From Perkinsus olseni (Eukaryota; Perkinsozoa; Perkinsida): DNA of 39,645 nt. The notes below the pieces were generated by a model. It saw nothing but the letters and a program-made list of their open reading frames with translations, was not told the origin of the DNA and did no database searches. The stretch covers positions 1 through 39,645 of the forward strand of contig JABANN010000320.1 in assembly GCA_013115125.1 (NCBI GenBank), read 5' to 3'. Positions 10,595-20,252 of the stretch are shown here, piece after piece. A program made the position numbers and the translations under genes. How positions within the stretch are numbered: the first letter of the stretch is position 1; every line of letters starts with the position of its first letter.

Positions 10595-11168
10595 TCAGAG
10601 AGCATCAGCATCTTCATGGGCCTCCGCGGTCGTCCTCGTCACAGCCGCGTCGGTCCGAGCCTGTCGACCCTTCGACCGCATCTTCCGCATATACTCAAGG
10701 ATACTGTCTCTCTTGGGGAGCTGCTGTAGTACTTCTGGCGGTTCTCCACCGAGGACTTCATTATAGATTTTCACCAAACTACTTTTCTCATCATCAGCCA
10801 CGCTCATCGCCAGCTCAGCTACTTCATGATACAACACTCTCGCCCGAACGTTCGGCCGTCCGCAAATGTGGTACTTGATTTTTTTCAAGTTAGTAATGAC
10901 AAGATTTTCGGGGTCCTCTGGACTGCCCGTAGTGATCAAAGTCGAAGGGCAATGCAGCTGTTTGTGGTAGTTGATACATCTCCAATGCAACTTATCCTTG
11001 TACGCGGCATCCTGCCGATAAAGATACCCATGGAAGGCAAGGAGAGGTCGACCGGAGAAGGAGGGGACGTAGTAGGGCTTCTCCACAGGGAGCTGCGTGA
11101 GGTTGATCGTCGGATATTCTGAAGAGAACACCGGCAAGGTTACGACAACAACCCGACAGAAAACTCAT
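10595..11168 (-). CDS. FLYWCH-type zinc-finger protein
   Basis: Main exon 11118-10595. There is no ATG at the head of that exon, so I join it through a 25-nt GT-AG interval (11119-11143) to a short exon 11168-11144 with ATG, giving 182 aa in phase. Residues about 30-95 fit the FLYWCH zinc finger: S-G-R-P-L-L-A-F-H-G-Y-L-Y, then W-R-C, then C-P-S-T-L, then Y-H-I-C-G. A basic C-terminal region follows (L-P-K-R-D...R-K-M-R). FLYWCH domains bind DNA and are common beside Mutator-like transposases, so this may be a domesticated or residual transposon protein. No transposase is visible. It is paralogous to 11790-12248. Confidence 0.7.
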
Positions 11169-11789
11169 GCGAAACGCGTGTTGGAAGATAAAAAATTCTG
11201 AACGAGAGAAAATCCCCAGCCCGAAAAGGGAGATCAGTAATGACAATGTTTGTAACCCTTTACCTCGAACTCGGGATTTTGGCCGACGTTCAGCTACCGA
11301 TAAGGGCTTTCGATTTCTCGCCACTAGAAGGCGTTACTCGTTAGCGACGAGAAATTACGAGGGCTGGACCACTTATGAGTGTACACCATGTACCGCGAAC
11401 CATTTTCCAACCCAAATAAGTTCAAATTGGATTTTTTTGAATATACTTCGAAAATGAAGGTGCAAAAAAGTTGTTGCGATGGTAACTTCGGTGCTGTCCT
11501 CTCTTAGAAAAGAAAATATCGTCTCACGTAAAGTCATCACAGCGACAGCTTCGGTCGAAAGATTTTGACCCGACGATGACTTCGGCTATCCTGTGAAAAT
11601 TTTCAGCTGATGAACTGCCCGAATGGCGAGCGAGCTTCTTACAGGTTGATAAGAAAACGGTTCTCCGGTACCTAATTTTGCCCAATTTCAGCAATTTTTA
11701 CGGTGACAAGAGACCTTATTAACGATACGCTTGAACGCCCATGATTCTGCCGTTGCCAAATCGAAATGAAAATCCGCGAAAGCCTAGCG

Positions 11790-12248
11790 TCAACCTTGGA
11801 TACTACTTGGCCTAGCCGCTGCAACTCTCTGCCGTACTCGACGTAAACTGCCCTCAACAGTCTCCCTTTCCGGCAGTCTCTTCACCACTTCTTCCGGTAA
11901 CCCTTCCAACGTCTTGTCATAAATATCGGAAATCTTCACCGTCGCGTCATTGGCCGCCGTAAGCTTCATTTCTGCGCAGATTTGCTCGACACTCGAGTTG
12001 GGTTCACCACACACATGGTCCTTTAGAGGCAGGTTGGCAACAGTGAGATCTTTGGGGTCGCCGTTGAGGTCCCCCTTCACAGTTAGTCTAACGTTGCAAC
12101 GCTCTTTCTTAGTGGCGTTGACGCAACGCCAATAGGAAGTCTGTAAAGTGGCTCTATTGTGAAGGTAGAGGTAACCTCGATAGGCGAGCAAGGGCCATCG
12201 CCGTCCACTCGAGTTTGCTATGAATTGGATCTCATTATCGTCAGCCAT
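11790..12248 (-). CDS. FLYWCH-type zinc-finger protein, paralogue
   Basis: 152 aa from ATG at 12248. It has the same plan as the neighbour: R-W-P-L-L-A-Y-R-G-Y-L-Y, then Y-W-R-C, then R-C-N-V-R-L, then D-H-V-C-G, and the tail L-P-E-R-E-T. The stop codon lies inside a copy of motif M (11790-11803). Elsewhere M in this orientation begins just after GTAG at a 5' splice site, so the reading frame may be spliced here and the annotated C-terminus may be false. The two genes are a tandem duplication on the minus strand. Confidence 0.7.
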   Translation of the reverse strand: MADDNEIQFIANSSGRRWPLLAYRGYLYLHNRATLQTSYWRCVNATKKERCNVRLTVKGDLNGDPKDLTVANLPLKDHVCGEPNSSVEQICAEMKLTAANDATVKISDIYDKTLEGLPEEVVKRLPERETVEGSLRRVRQRVAAARPSSIQG

Positions 12249-12361
12249 TGAGATTAAGAACTGAAAAGCGCCACAATTTAGCTAATCTCGTATTATGCGA
12301 CGTGTTGTTTCAATTTAGCGCGCGCCCGTGACCATAATTTTGCAGCAGTACCGCGGTTCTG
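12249..12361. promoter_or_regulatory. short divergent intergenic region
   Basis: 113 nt separate the start codons of the FLYWCH gene (12248, minus) and the small membrane-protein gene (12362, plus), so both promoters and 5' UTRs must fit here. It holds GCGCGCGCCCG (about 12319-12329), a GC-rich word also seen near 25263, 28590 and 30211, and an acceptor ending TTTTGCAG about 17 nt before the plus-strand ATG. Confidence 0.45.
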
Positions 12362-12999
12362 ATGGCAGGGAGGCTTTCTTCCCGCTTCCTTCTTTTGGAG
12401 CTACAGCCAGTGGACGGCCAGACATCCCTTGGCAACATCCTCAAGGCCGGCTTGGAAAATGATGTGAAAACGGCAATTCGTAAGTCGGGAAAAATTACCA
12501 TGGAAAAATGATGAATCTGAAAAATTTTTTCTCATCAAAATCGTCATGCGAATGCTCGGGTGAAGCCGTACGGGAACTCACGGGTTCCGTATAAAAATTA
12601 CCTAGGCCACCGAAGCTCGCTTCTTGCGCGACCGGACAGCGACGTCCAGGCGCCACGTCGTGTCTACAAATTACTGAGCCTACTGGGGACCCAGTACTGC
12701 AGACTCGTGTCTTCATCCTTCATAGAAAGGTCGGGTTGCAAGCCAGGTAGTTCACTGTTAACAGTTAATATTTCTCACGTAAAAAAATCAATTTTACGCA
12801 ATTTTCCGATAAATGGAGTTTTTATCCGGTTTATTTGAGATTGGCGACTCTAAATTTTCAGAGAAGAGATTGCACTCGACCGCTAAATGGCGTAGGAACG
12901 CTTTTCAGCTTCATAGTTGGTCTTGGGAATATTTTAATCGCGTTGGCGATTTCCTATATTCCTCCGCCGTCGAGACTGATCGGACGCTTTCGTAGCTAG
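12362..12999 (+). CDS. small single-pass membrane protein, probably mitochondrial
   Basis: Three exons in phase: 12362-12479, 12606-12729 and 12909-12999 (TAG), 110 aa. The N-terminus (MAGRLSSRFLLL) is basic and hydrophobic without acidic residues, like a mitochondrial presequence. The C-terminus has one membrane helix (about residues 82-97) followed by PPP and a basic tail. The first exon follows a good acceptor (TTTTGCAG), possibly the leader trans-splice site. No family is recognised; size and shape fit a respiratory-complex accessory subunit, but this is only a guess. Confidence 0.6.
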
Positions 13000-13878
13000 A
13001 GGTGTCAGAAAAGTGATTATCAGATACGAATTTTGGTGATTACGGTGCGGCTATGGTCGGACAAGTGACGAAGGTTTTTGAGATCATCGAAATCACGCCG
13101 AGGATAGTTATTGCTGTTATCAAGGTGAACTGGGGGTCGTAGCATGAGGGTATCTTAGGTTGATCATGGGTGATTATAGTGAGTAAGATATTTCTTCGAA
13201 ATGATGCTGGGGTTGCCGAGCCGTGCGCACCCTTGTGTACGAGTACTAATCGAATAGCTCTTTAACGATGAAAATTTTCCGATTTCCCGTGATAGTTACT
13301 TCTGAACTAATCGTGACTGGCCCTCCTGTCAGGAGGTTGATGCGGGCGACAAACAGTTGAAAAGATACTCGGCGCCGTCGGGGTCCGTTGTCAGCGTCAA
13401 TATTATATTTTCTAGTATCTAGCCCATAAGGGCATTACTAGCGGAAATTTTTGGCGATGGTTAATGAATATCTTCGTTTTTGGGAGGCTGGACACAGGGG
13501 TAGGAAAGCGCGTATACTTTTTCTAGGTACCGGCGGCGCACGTTAAGGATTGCTTGGCAAGCTTGGAAGTATCTTTGAGAAGTGTCAAGGTTGGTAGTGG
13601 TCGAGAGGTACCTATCAAATTCAATTTACTGGATACTGTTGGAGCCGCGTCGAATGTAATGTTTCACGCAAGCTTCGACCTAAGATTCCCTGGAGGAAGT
13701 TTCTCACAATCAGGTACGAAAGCGTATCTTGTATCGCGCTGTCGAGGTTGGTGTTGTTGGGGAGGTCGAGTTGAAAGATATTTCGAAACGGTTAGATTCC
13801 TTGGGTTGATGTTTCAAAAAGTGATATGTTTTGCTAAGTGGGGTATGAATCTTAGTATATCAATAGGTTGTGCTAGTC
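13000..13878. other. non-coding stretch with an inverted pair of motif M
   Basis: No exon with family or phase support. Motif M occurs in opposite orientation at 13150-13163 (+) and 13674-13688 (-), about 540 nt end to end. The ORF around 13554-13967 runs through repeats and looks spurious. Confidence 0.5.
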
Positions 13879-14010
13879 GGATACGAAAGAGGTTGAATGG
13901 GGGAAGATACCATTTAGGCTGGGTTTGGAAGATACGAAATAGGTTGAATTGGAACTATTCGAGATAGGTTGAATTGGGAAGATATGAGATAGGTTGAATT
14001 GGGAAGATCT
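13879..14010 (+). repeat. short tandem repeat (about 4 units of 26-27 nt)
   Basis: Imperfect units built on GATACGAGATAGGTTGAATT, recognisable at about 13879, 13931, 13957 and 13980. The inner word AGGTTGAA matches motif M, so the array may have grown from an M copy. It lies just upstream of the RAP gene. Confidence 0.6.
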
Positions 14011-14191
14011 GGTTGGCACATGTTGGGTCATCGAGACTCTGCAGAGACAAAATTGGGGCGTCCGGTCAGCTCGAAAAGATACGGTGTAAGTCGACGCGAA
14101 AGGGTGCGCGGACGTCCTCCACTGGTCGATGATCATGGCGTGTATTAAGTTCCTACCAGTATAATTCAACCCCAGTCCCCCTCCTCCCTTC

Positions 14192-17100
14192 ATGTTGATC
14201 AATCGTCCCTCTCCAGCCGTTTACAGGCTAGCTGCCGCTGCCTCAAGGAGAGCTGTCACCAACCTCTCGGTGTCTACGCATCGTGTTGGTCAGCAGGACC
14301 GGCGTCCACCTCCTCCTAAGGTACGGCTGCTGATACCACTCCTTTCGCAATTCTCACGCAACTAACTAGGTATTACCACCGCCTCCTCCACCGCCGCGTA
14401 AGGCTCTCATACCGATACCGCAATTGATAGACTCGATGACGGAGGCGATACAGAATGGAAAAAACGGGGAAGCCCGGAATATTGCGGCAGCCGTCTTGGA
14501 GCGGCGGACCGAGATGGCGGGTGAGGGTGATGGGAATCTTTGAGTATCTTAGGTTGACCTTAGGCTCTCTCGCGTGGTCGGATATAACGGTACTTATGTG
14601 GGGTTTGTGTGCTTTGAAAGAAAAACGCATGATGACGGAGCTGATAGAAGGCCTCGGTATCGATACGCTCATGCGAGAGTGTCCACCTGTCGAGTTGGGG
14701 TAGTGCTGGGGCGCTCTGAATATCCTTTGCAGTGCGGTGAGTAGGTACATGGCCCACTATATGTCGCTCGATGAAGGCAGTAACTCGATGTCGAGGCGAA
14801 TGGCTGCATCAGCTGTGTCGAGGATGGTGGAGGGCGGGGCTGCAGAGGTCGACGTGGAGGTATTGGGATGTTCGCGAAGCGATTGCAGCTACTCCCTAGA
14901 GGAAGGATCCGTCTTCTTTGGACAGTACTTAGCAGAGAGGGGACGAGAGATGAATGAATTTGTCGAGAAACGCTTTTTGAAAGATAAGGGTGCCTGTAAT
15001 GTTAGACGATGAAACATTCGGTTTTGTGTAGACTGTCTCCAACACCAAAATAGAACTGGTAGACAGAATGCTGTCGGCCCGGCATCTTCGTTTGTCTTGA
15101 CCTTCAGTCGCTTCTGGTAGCATTACGGGTGTTCACTGATCGGGACTTCGCCGAGAGGAAGGGAACTGACTGCACGACTGAGCTGGACTGGTGAGACGGT
15201 TGAACGAGCGTCTGTGGTTGGGGCTTGATTAGTTGCGATAGAGTTGGTAGGAGAAATTTTCAAATTCACATTGCGCTCGGCCCAGCAATATTGGGGCGTT
15301 GCCATCTCTGCACAGTATACTCTGTCAATAAAGGGCCAACACCTGGGTGAACATTGCGCAGTAAATAGTAGTCCACTGCTCGCGATTTTGTCGTCGTCTT
15401 TCTCTGATGAAGTACTTCGAGCGACGGTACTTGTGTTTTCGTGGAGGAAGTGAAGAGTCATGAATGCGTTGAACGGGTTGGGTCAGGTGGGTTGATTGCG
15501 GTTTCTTCTTTGTAGGGGCCTCCTCGTGCCGGCTCTCCGGGCTTTGTCGTCTCCGGAGGCGCTGGAGAGGATATCTACTGACGACTTGATCAACTGTCTG
15601 CTGGGAACTGGGGTAAGCTTCGGGCTGCGCTGCCCCTCCTACGATGAGGATTCTCGTCCGATGTTATCGCTGTCGTCTCGTACGTGAGTGCTCGACCTTT
15701 TTTCAGATTGCTCGAAGCTTCGAAGTAGCGCCAGATGTCCTGGGGGTGTTCTTAAAGACCGCAGCAGAGAGATTGGGGATGACTGATGAGGTGGATGAGG
15801 GTCGTTGGTGTCGGGTCGGATGACAGACGGTGTGAGTTCAGGCGCCGAGTCTCGAGGATCGCGCTAAGATCTATAGAGCAGCATGCCGGAATATTCTGGT
15901 GGATAATGAAGATGCTGCGAGAGCGAGAGAAAGCGTTGCAGCTAATTTCGATGATGGGAAAGTACTCGCGCAGGTGAGTGCAAGTGGATCCAGAGGGTAT
16001 GTTGCCAACATAATGTTGGTCGCAGTTTATTTACAGACCGGCAATAGCTCAGTTGGTAGAGCGTCCGACTGTAGCGGAATAGTCATCGGATGGTCCCTGG
16101 TTCGATTCCGGGTTGCCGGATTTAGTCTTATATTCAGCTACCTCTCGCTATCTGTATGTCTGATGTCCTATCCCCGGCCCTCCACTCCCAGTAAGTTCAC
16201 ATGCAGGTCACTCGCTCGTTCCACCGACCACCTGTGACGTGGCGTCACACCGCACTGCCTGTGCCCTCAGGGTCGAAGACTCCGGACGACGGGAACGCAT
16301 CGCCGTGGCTTGCGTACGGGATATTTTAAATCCCATGACTCGGTGAAACCTCCGGCGAATACGCCAGCGCAGTCTTATCCATCTTTTCAGGGATGATTGG
16401 TTCTTGCTGTCTCTGGACGAGCTCACTATAGTCGCTAAGGCGTGCTTCGATGCGGCTATGGCGTCGGTGCCCGGCTGGCTTAGAGAACAAGGAATGCCGG
16501 CATGTGAGTGCCCGTCCATTCGCTCCGTCCGTTCATCCGAGCCCGTCAGATTTGGGCGTTCTCTTGTCGATTGGTCGAACTCGTCGCGAAGAGGTCGCCC
16601 ATCGTGGCATGGGGTACGTCAACCTTCGAGGAGCCCCAGTGTATGACTTATCAGCATTCGTCCGGCTCATGAGTGCCACGAGGATATTCCACTACAAGGC
16701 TCTGGGGACAAGTGAGTCATCTTCACAAGTGGTTCGGGTTGAGTCCGCCATCTCTCAGTTGCTGATGTCATCTGCGATGCTCCGCTAGAAGACATATCTT
16801 TGAAAGTGTGCTTCCGAACGCTTCGAGCAAGCAGCTCTCTACGCTGGTATGAGCAAGAGATGTAATAATGGTCGGGGTATCTTCCACTGACTGCGGGGTC
16901 ACCTCGCCGGGGTGAGAGAGGAGACCTAACAGTCTTACAACAGCATGGTTGATCTCTCAACATTACATGTCGCGTGACTGGAGGCCAGCCTTTCCACTGG
17001 CTGACTCACCTTCTGTTGGACTTTCCGCGGATCTTGCTAAGTGGAGGCGTCTGCAGCGATCCGAGAGTCGTGTATGATTGGCAGGGTCTCAGGTTCACTA

Positions 17101-18303
17101 AAATTTCGACAGCATTGCTGACCCGGGTAACAGAGAGCGGTGGAATCTTTTCGGACGACCGACCTGATACGAGGCTACTTCACCTAGCTCCGGCGATTTA
17201 CCATCTGGCACTCTCTGCCCACATCTCCCCTGAGCTTGCGAGTGCTATCATGGAGGAGTTCCAAGGTGGGCTCGCACAGGATCCCAGCATCGGGTGACTC
17301 TGGATGGTTCATAAGATACGACTCGGGTATCGAAGCGACTGCAGCAGTGGGCCACTGTGCTGGCGACGGAAGGGGGTGCTGATGAGCAGTCGGCTATGCG
17401 GAGGCTGGTCGGAGCGTCAACTCAGATGGTGTGGGCGGCCGCGGCTATGCGGTTCATCAGCCAGGAGGGAATGCTTCCGGCAACTGTAGTTAGATGGTCA
17501 GCCTTTAATAGTATTGAGTGTCGTTTATTCGATCAGATCACCAAGCCTGTGTTTGAGATGCTCGTCGACCTTGCGGACTCGGAGGGAATGTCCTCTCAGA
17601 AGCTGGGCTCATTGGCTGCCATTAATGATATGTAGTAACTGCACCTATCTTATGCAGAAGGGTATCCGAGCGGCTATGAGAATCAAAGGGACAGTCTACA
17701 TTTTCCGTCGCTTTGCCAGGTATAAATTCAGCAGCGATCTCACTTTCGCACTGCGAGAGGCGGAGTTAAGGAGGGAGGGTCCATTAAGGAGTCGAGCTAC
17801 GGAATGGCTACGAGGGAAGCTCGGCGCCAGTGGAGCCAGTTTTACTGAAGCGTAGGACCGTTGTCGACCCGGGTTCGACCCTAGCACCCGGTATTTTCCT
17901 CAGGTTTGCTGATAATGAGCTCACTGGTGGGTACACTGTCGATATCGTTATTGGTGATCCCTCGAACAAACACGGGGTTCTAGTGGCTCCTCGGAACGCC
18001 TGTTACCGTAGTCATTTGGATGGCCGGAGGGATCGAGCTCCGATGTAAGGCTGGAGTGGCGCTCTTATCAATGGAAGATCAATGTCTCTCCGCAGTAGTG
18101 CTAAGTGGGTGAAAATTGATGGTTGATTTAGGGTTACCCAACTGAACGTGGCTGCACTGAAAAAGCTCGGCTGGAAAGTTGGTATCATTTATGAGGCCCT
18201 CCTAGAGCCAGCCAAGTCTACACAGAATCTCTCGGATGATACCGGGATGACCTCAGAGGTGATGCTCGGCGTGATCGAAGGTGTGCTGTGTCGATCGAAA
18301 TGA
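14192..18303 (+). CDS. RAP-domain helical-repeat protein, probably mitochondrial
   Basis: Sixteen exons keep phase: 14192-14320, 14370-14520, 14621-14678, 14733-14924, 15516-15612, 15707-15790, 15869-15973, 16207-16313, 16391-16503, 16550-16711, 16789-16846, 17093-17265, 17316-17631, 17720-17851, 17904-18044, 18132-18303; 729 aa. The N-terminus (MLINRPSPAVYRLAAAASRR) is a typical mitochondrial presequence. A Pro run follows, then repeated helical pairs of the FASTK/heptatricopeptide kind. The C-terminus carries a RAP-like domain: GYTVDIVIGD, later QLNVAALKKLGWKVG, ending near TSEV. RAP proteins bind organellar RNA and, in alveolates, are tied to the fragmented mitochondrial rRNAs. Intron 7 holds tRNA-Tyr and intron 2 holds motif M. 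Exons 3 and 4 are the least certain. Confidence 0.75.
16038..16120 (+). tRNA. tRNA-Tyr (GTA) with a 10-nt intron, nested in the RAP gene
   Basis: 83 nt. Acceptor CCGGCAA/TTGCCGG is perfect. The anticodon stem TCCGA/TCGGA flanks a loop reading CTGTAG, ten extra bases, then A, so the anticodon is GTA with an intron after position 37, the usual place in eukaryotic tRNA-Tyr. T-loop TTCGATT. It lies wholly in intron 7 (15974-16206) of the RAP gene, on the same strand. Confidence 0.92.
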
Positions 18304-18447
18304 ATCGCTGTTCTTCGAGCTCTCAACTGTTCCAGTGTATTTTCAGTTACGAAAAGCCGGGGTTTTGCCGACCGAGGAATAGGAGTTTCCAAGTTCAATC
18401 CTAATTCATAGAAATAATCTAAACCGTTTCAGACAACACGTGTTTCG

Positions 18448-19018
18448 GATGTCTTTAAAGTCTCGCGTTCCAAGGCCTCCGGGCTCGTCGCAGATGGGCG
18501 CCAGAATTATACCCAACTTTTTGATCATGACAAAACCATCAGAAATGTTTCAGCCGGCGGTCCTTATCGCCATCGGTGCAGTGACGATATTTGCGATGAA
18601 TCGAGGTAATAGCGGGCCGCTGGATTCACAACTCTGAGCTTCTCAGTAGTAATCGATTCCGATACGAAGAGATCATTTTGAGTTGATCTCTTCGACACGA
18701 AAGGTAGCTCACCGTTGAACAACGAGGCTACCTGGCAGTGAAAGGCTACGTTGCGTGTCCTCTCTAGCGGAGCGAAGCCTTTGGATATTACTGATGCTGG
18801 GGTCCCTGCATGTTTGGCCGGGACACGCGCACAGAGTCTTGTGATGCTGGCTGGGTGTTCAGTAGACCTATCGTGATTCCTCCTCCCAGTCGTTCGTTCC
18901 TGCATTTACTAACATTATGGACAAAAAACCCGTGAAATTGTACGAGTGGCCCTCGGCCAGCGACGGGTGGGAGCGTACTCGACGTGCGGAGCGAATCCAA
19001 AATCTTCGGAGTGCGTAG
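18448..19018 (+). CDS. small membrane protein, at least two exons
   Basis: ATG at 18448 lies 17 nt after an acceptor ending TTTCAG. The first exon encodes a basic N-terminus, then a hydrophobic segment (FQPAVLIAIGAVTIFAM) and runs to about 18600. The last exon, 18890-19018, starts after CCTCCCAG and encodes SFVPAFTNIMDKKPVKLYEW and on to TAG. The phase of the join is not settled: a short middle exon or a different donor is needed. Motif N lies in the intervening sequence. Size and one membrane helix suggest a mitochondrial inner-membrane subunit; the family is not recognised. Confidence 0.5.
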
Positions 19019-19191
19019 AAGTGATGAATCTCGACGGTGACTGCTTCAGGACGCAAACGACATGAACGAAGTCGTTTGGAAACAGCAGATGAGATGAAGT
19101 CCCGATGCGCTGCAGAAAAGGCCGCGCAAGATATGCTCTCGGTACTGTTCGAATTGGTGATGATGGTGGCAGTGCATCTATTCGGTTCAGC

Positions 19192-20252
19192 ATGCCCGGG
19201 GTGTCAAAGGGGGGCAAGGGAAGATCGTACTCCGAGGGCCAGCTATTGTTACTCGCGGGAGGACTCCACTCCGACTGCATTACTTCCCCACGAGGTAGCG
19301 TGCTGGAATGGAAGATTGCTGGGTCCCGCTGAAAGGTCGTATATTGGTCATTAGCGTGGACCAATGGTGGACGCTCCGAGAGGCGAGAAATACCTTTTCT
19401 AGTGGAGAACAACCCCGATTGAACTCCGGCTGTTGGTGGTCTCTGTAGTAGTCGGTTGCGAATAGCTTGTCTCTCGTTCGTTTCGATTCAATGGTGAAGT
19501 TGTCGGTCAAAAATGTGGGAATTGGTGGTGAACCTCCTTACCGATATGTTTCTGGTCCTTTAGGAACCGCGCGGAGGTCGCTAGGCTCCTGCTAGAGATC
19601 AGCCATGAGCCCTATGAGGCGGTGTGCTACTTCTATCAAACATTCGTAAGTCTACAGTATCCCTGCAGGCGACTGAGGCACTTCTGTCTCAGTTGAACTG
19701 CCGCTCGCAATTCCCCTTTGGCGAGTTGCCGGTATTGGAGCTTTCAGATGGAACGTAATACCGGCTTTTCGGACACTCGTTGAGCGAATTAATTGACAGT
19801 CAATATGTTCATTTGACGCGAGTGTGGACTTCGCACTGTTAGGGAGTTCAGCTCCCACTCTCGTTGGCGAATTTCGGGTGGCCGTAGAGTCGCCAGCTGC
19901 TGTACTGCGTCGAAAGCACCGGATCCCATCCGAACTCCCAAGTTAGATCATCGGATGAGTTTTGTTCAGCATGATCGTGCAGCAGCATACTATTGTCCGC
20001 TACATCGCTGATATCGCCAGAATGAATGGCGGTAGGAGTAGAGTTAAGCAGGCCAAGGTGGACATGGTAATAGCCGGATATTTTCGAAGCAATTTTTGCG
20101 GAATCTTGAAATCTCAGTTGGATACGAATGTTATGGTATTGGTATGTCTGTTCTGATCTCAGTTATTCGAGCAGCTGGTTGACATGTTCGAGTCGCACAC
20201 ATTCTCTTGGGATGCGCTGAAGAAAAACTACTTCAAGGAAAGCGTGACTGAT
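19192..20252 (+). CDS. glutathione S-transferase, 3' end not found
   Basis: Exons in phase: 19192-19226, 19262-19294, 19564-19645, 19693-19754, 19970-20066, 20163-20252. The thioredoxin-fold domain is clear: L-R-L-H-Y-F near the catalytic N-terminal position, R-A-E-V-A-R-L-L-L-E, PFGELPVLEL, then the glutathione-binding segment QQHTIVRYIAD. The C-terminal helical domain begins (VDMLFEQLVDMF) and reaches a GTACGT donor at 20252. The next exon should code the rest of the C-domain, but I find no good candidate before 21 kb. Either a long intron follows or the gene is truncated by the hairpin-rich sequence downstream. Tyr in LHYF is the likely catalytic residue. Predicted cytosolic enzyme of detoxification or prostaglandin-type isomerisation. 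Confidence 0.7.
19885..19969 (+). pseudogene. 5S rRNA-like fragment forming the end of a GST intron
   Basis: ACTGCGTCGAAAGCACCGGA followed by TCCCATCCGAACTC and AAGTTAGATCATCGGATGAG matches the first two thirds of a eukaryotic 5S rRNA (loops A to C and helix III, with the internal promoter A-block region). The match fades after GATGAGTTT, where a real 5S would continue, and the gene's 3' splice site (GTTCAG) follows at once. It is a truncated copy, in sense with the GST gene. Confidence 0.6.

Noticed and set aside
13554-13967. A 137-codon open frame on the plus strand
   Set aside because: It runs through the M-rich and tandem-repeat region, has repeat-like composition (many Arg/Trp/Gly) and no splice or family support.
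17852-17855. Ending the RAP gene at the TAG at 17853-17855
   Set aside because: A GTAGGA donor overlaps this stop, and splicing to 17904 restores an open frame that encodes the RAP-like domain.
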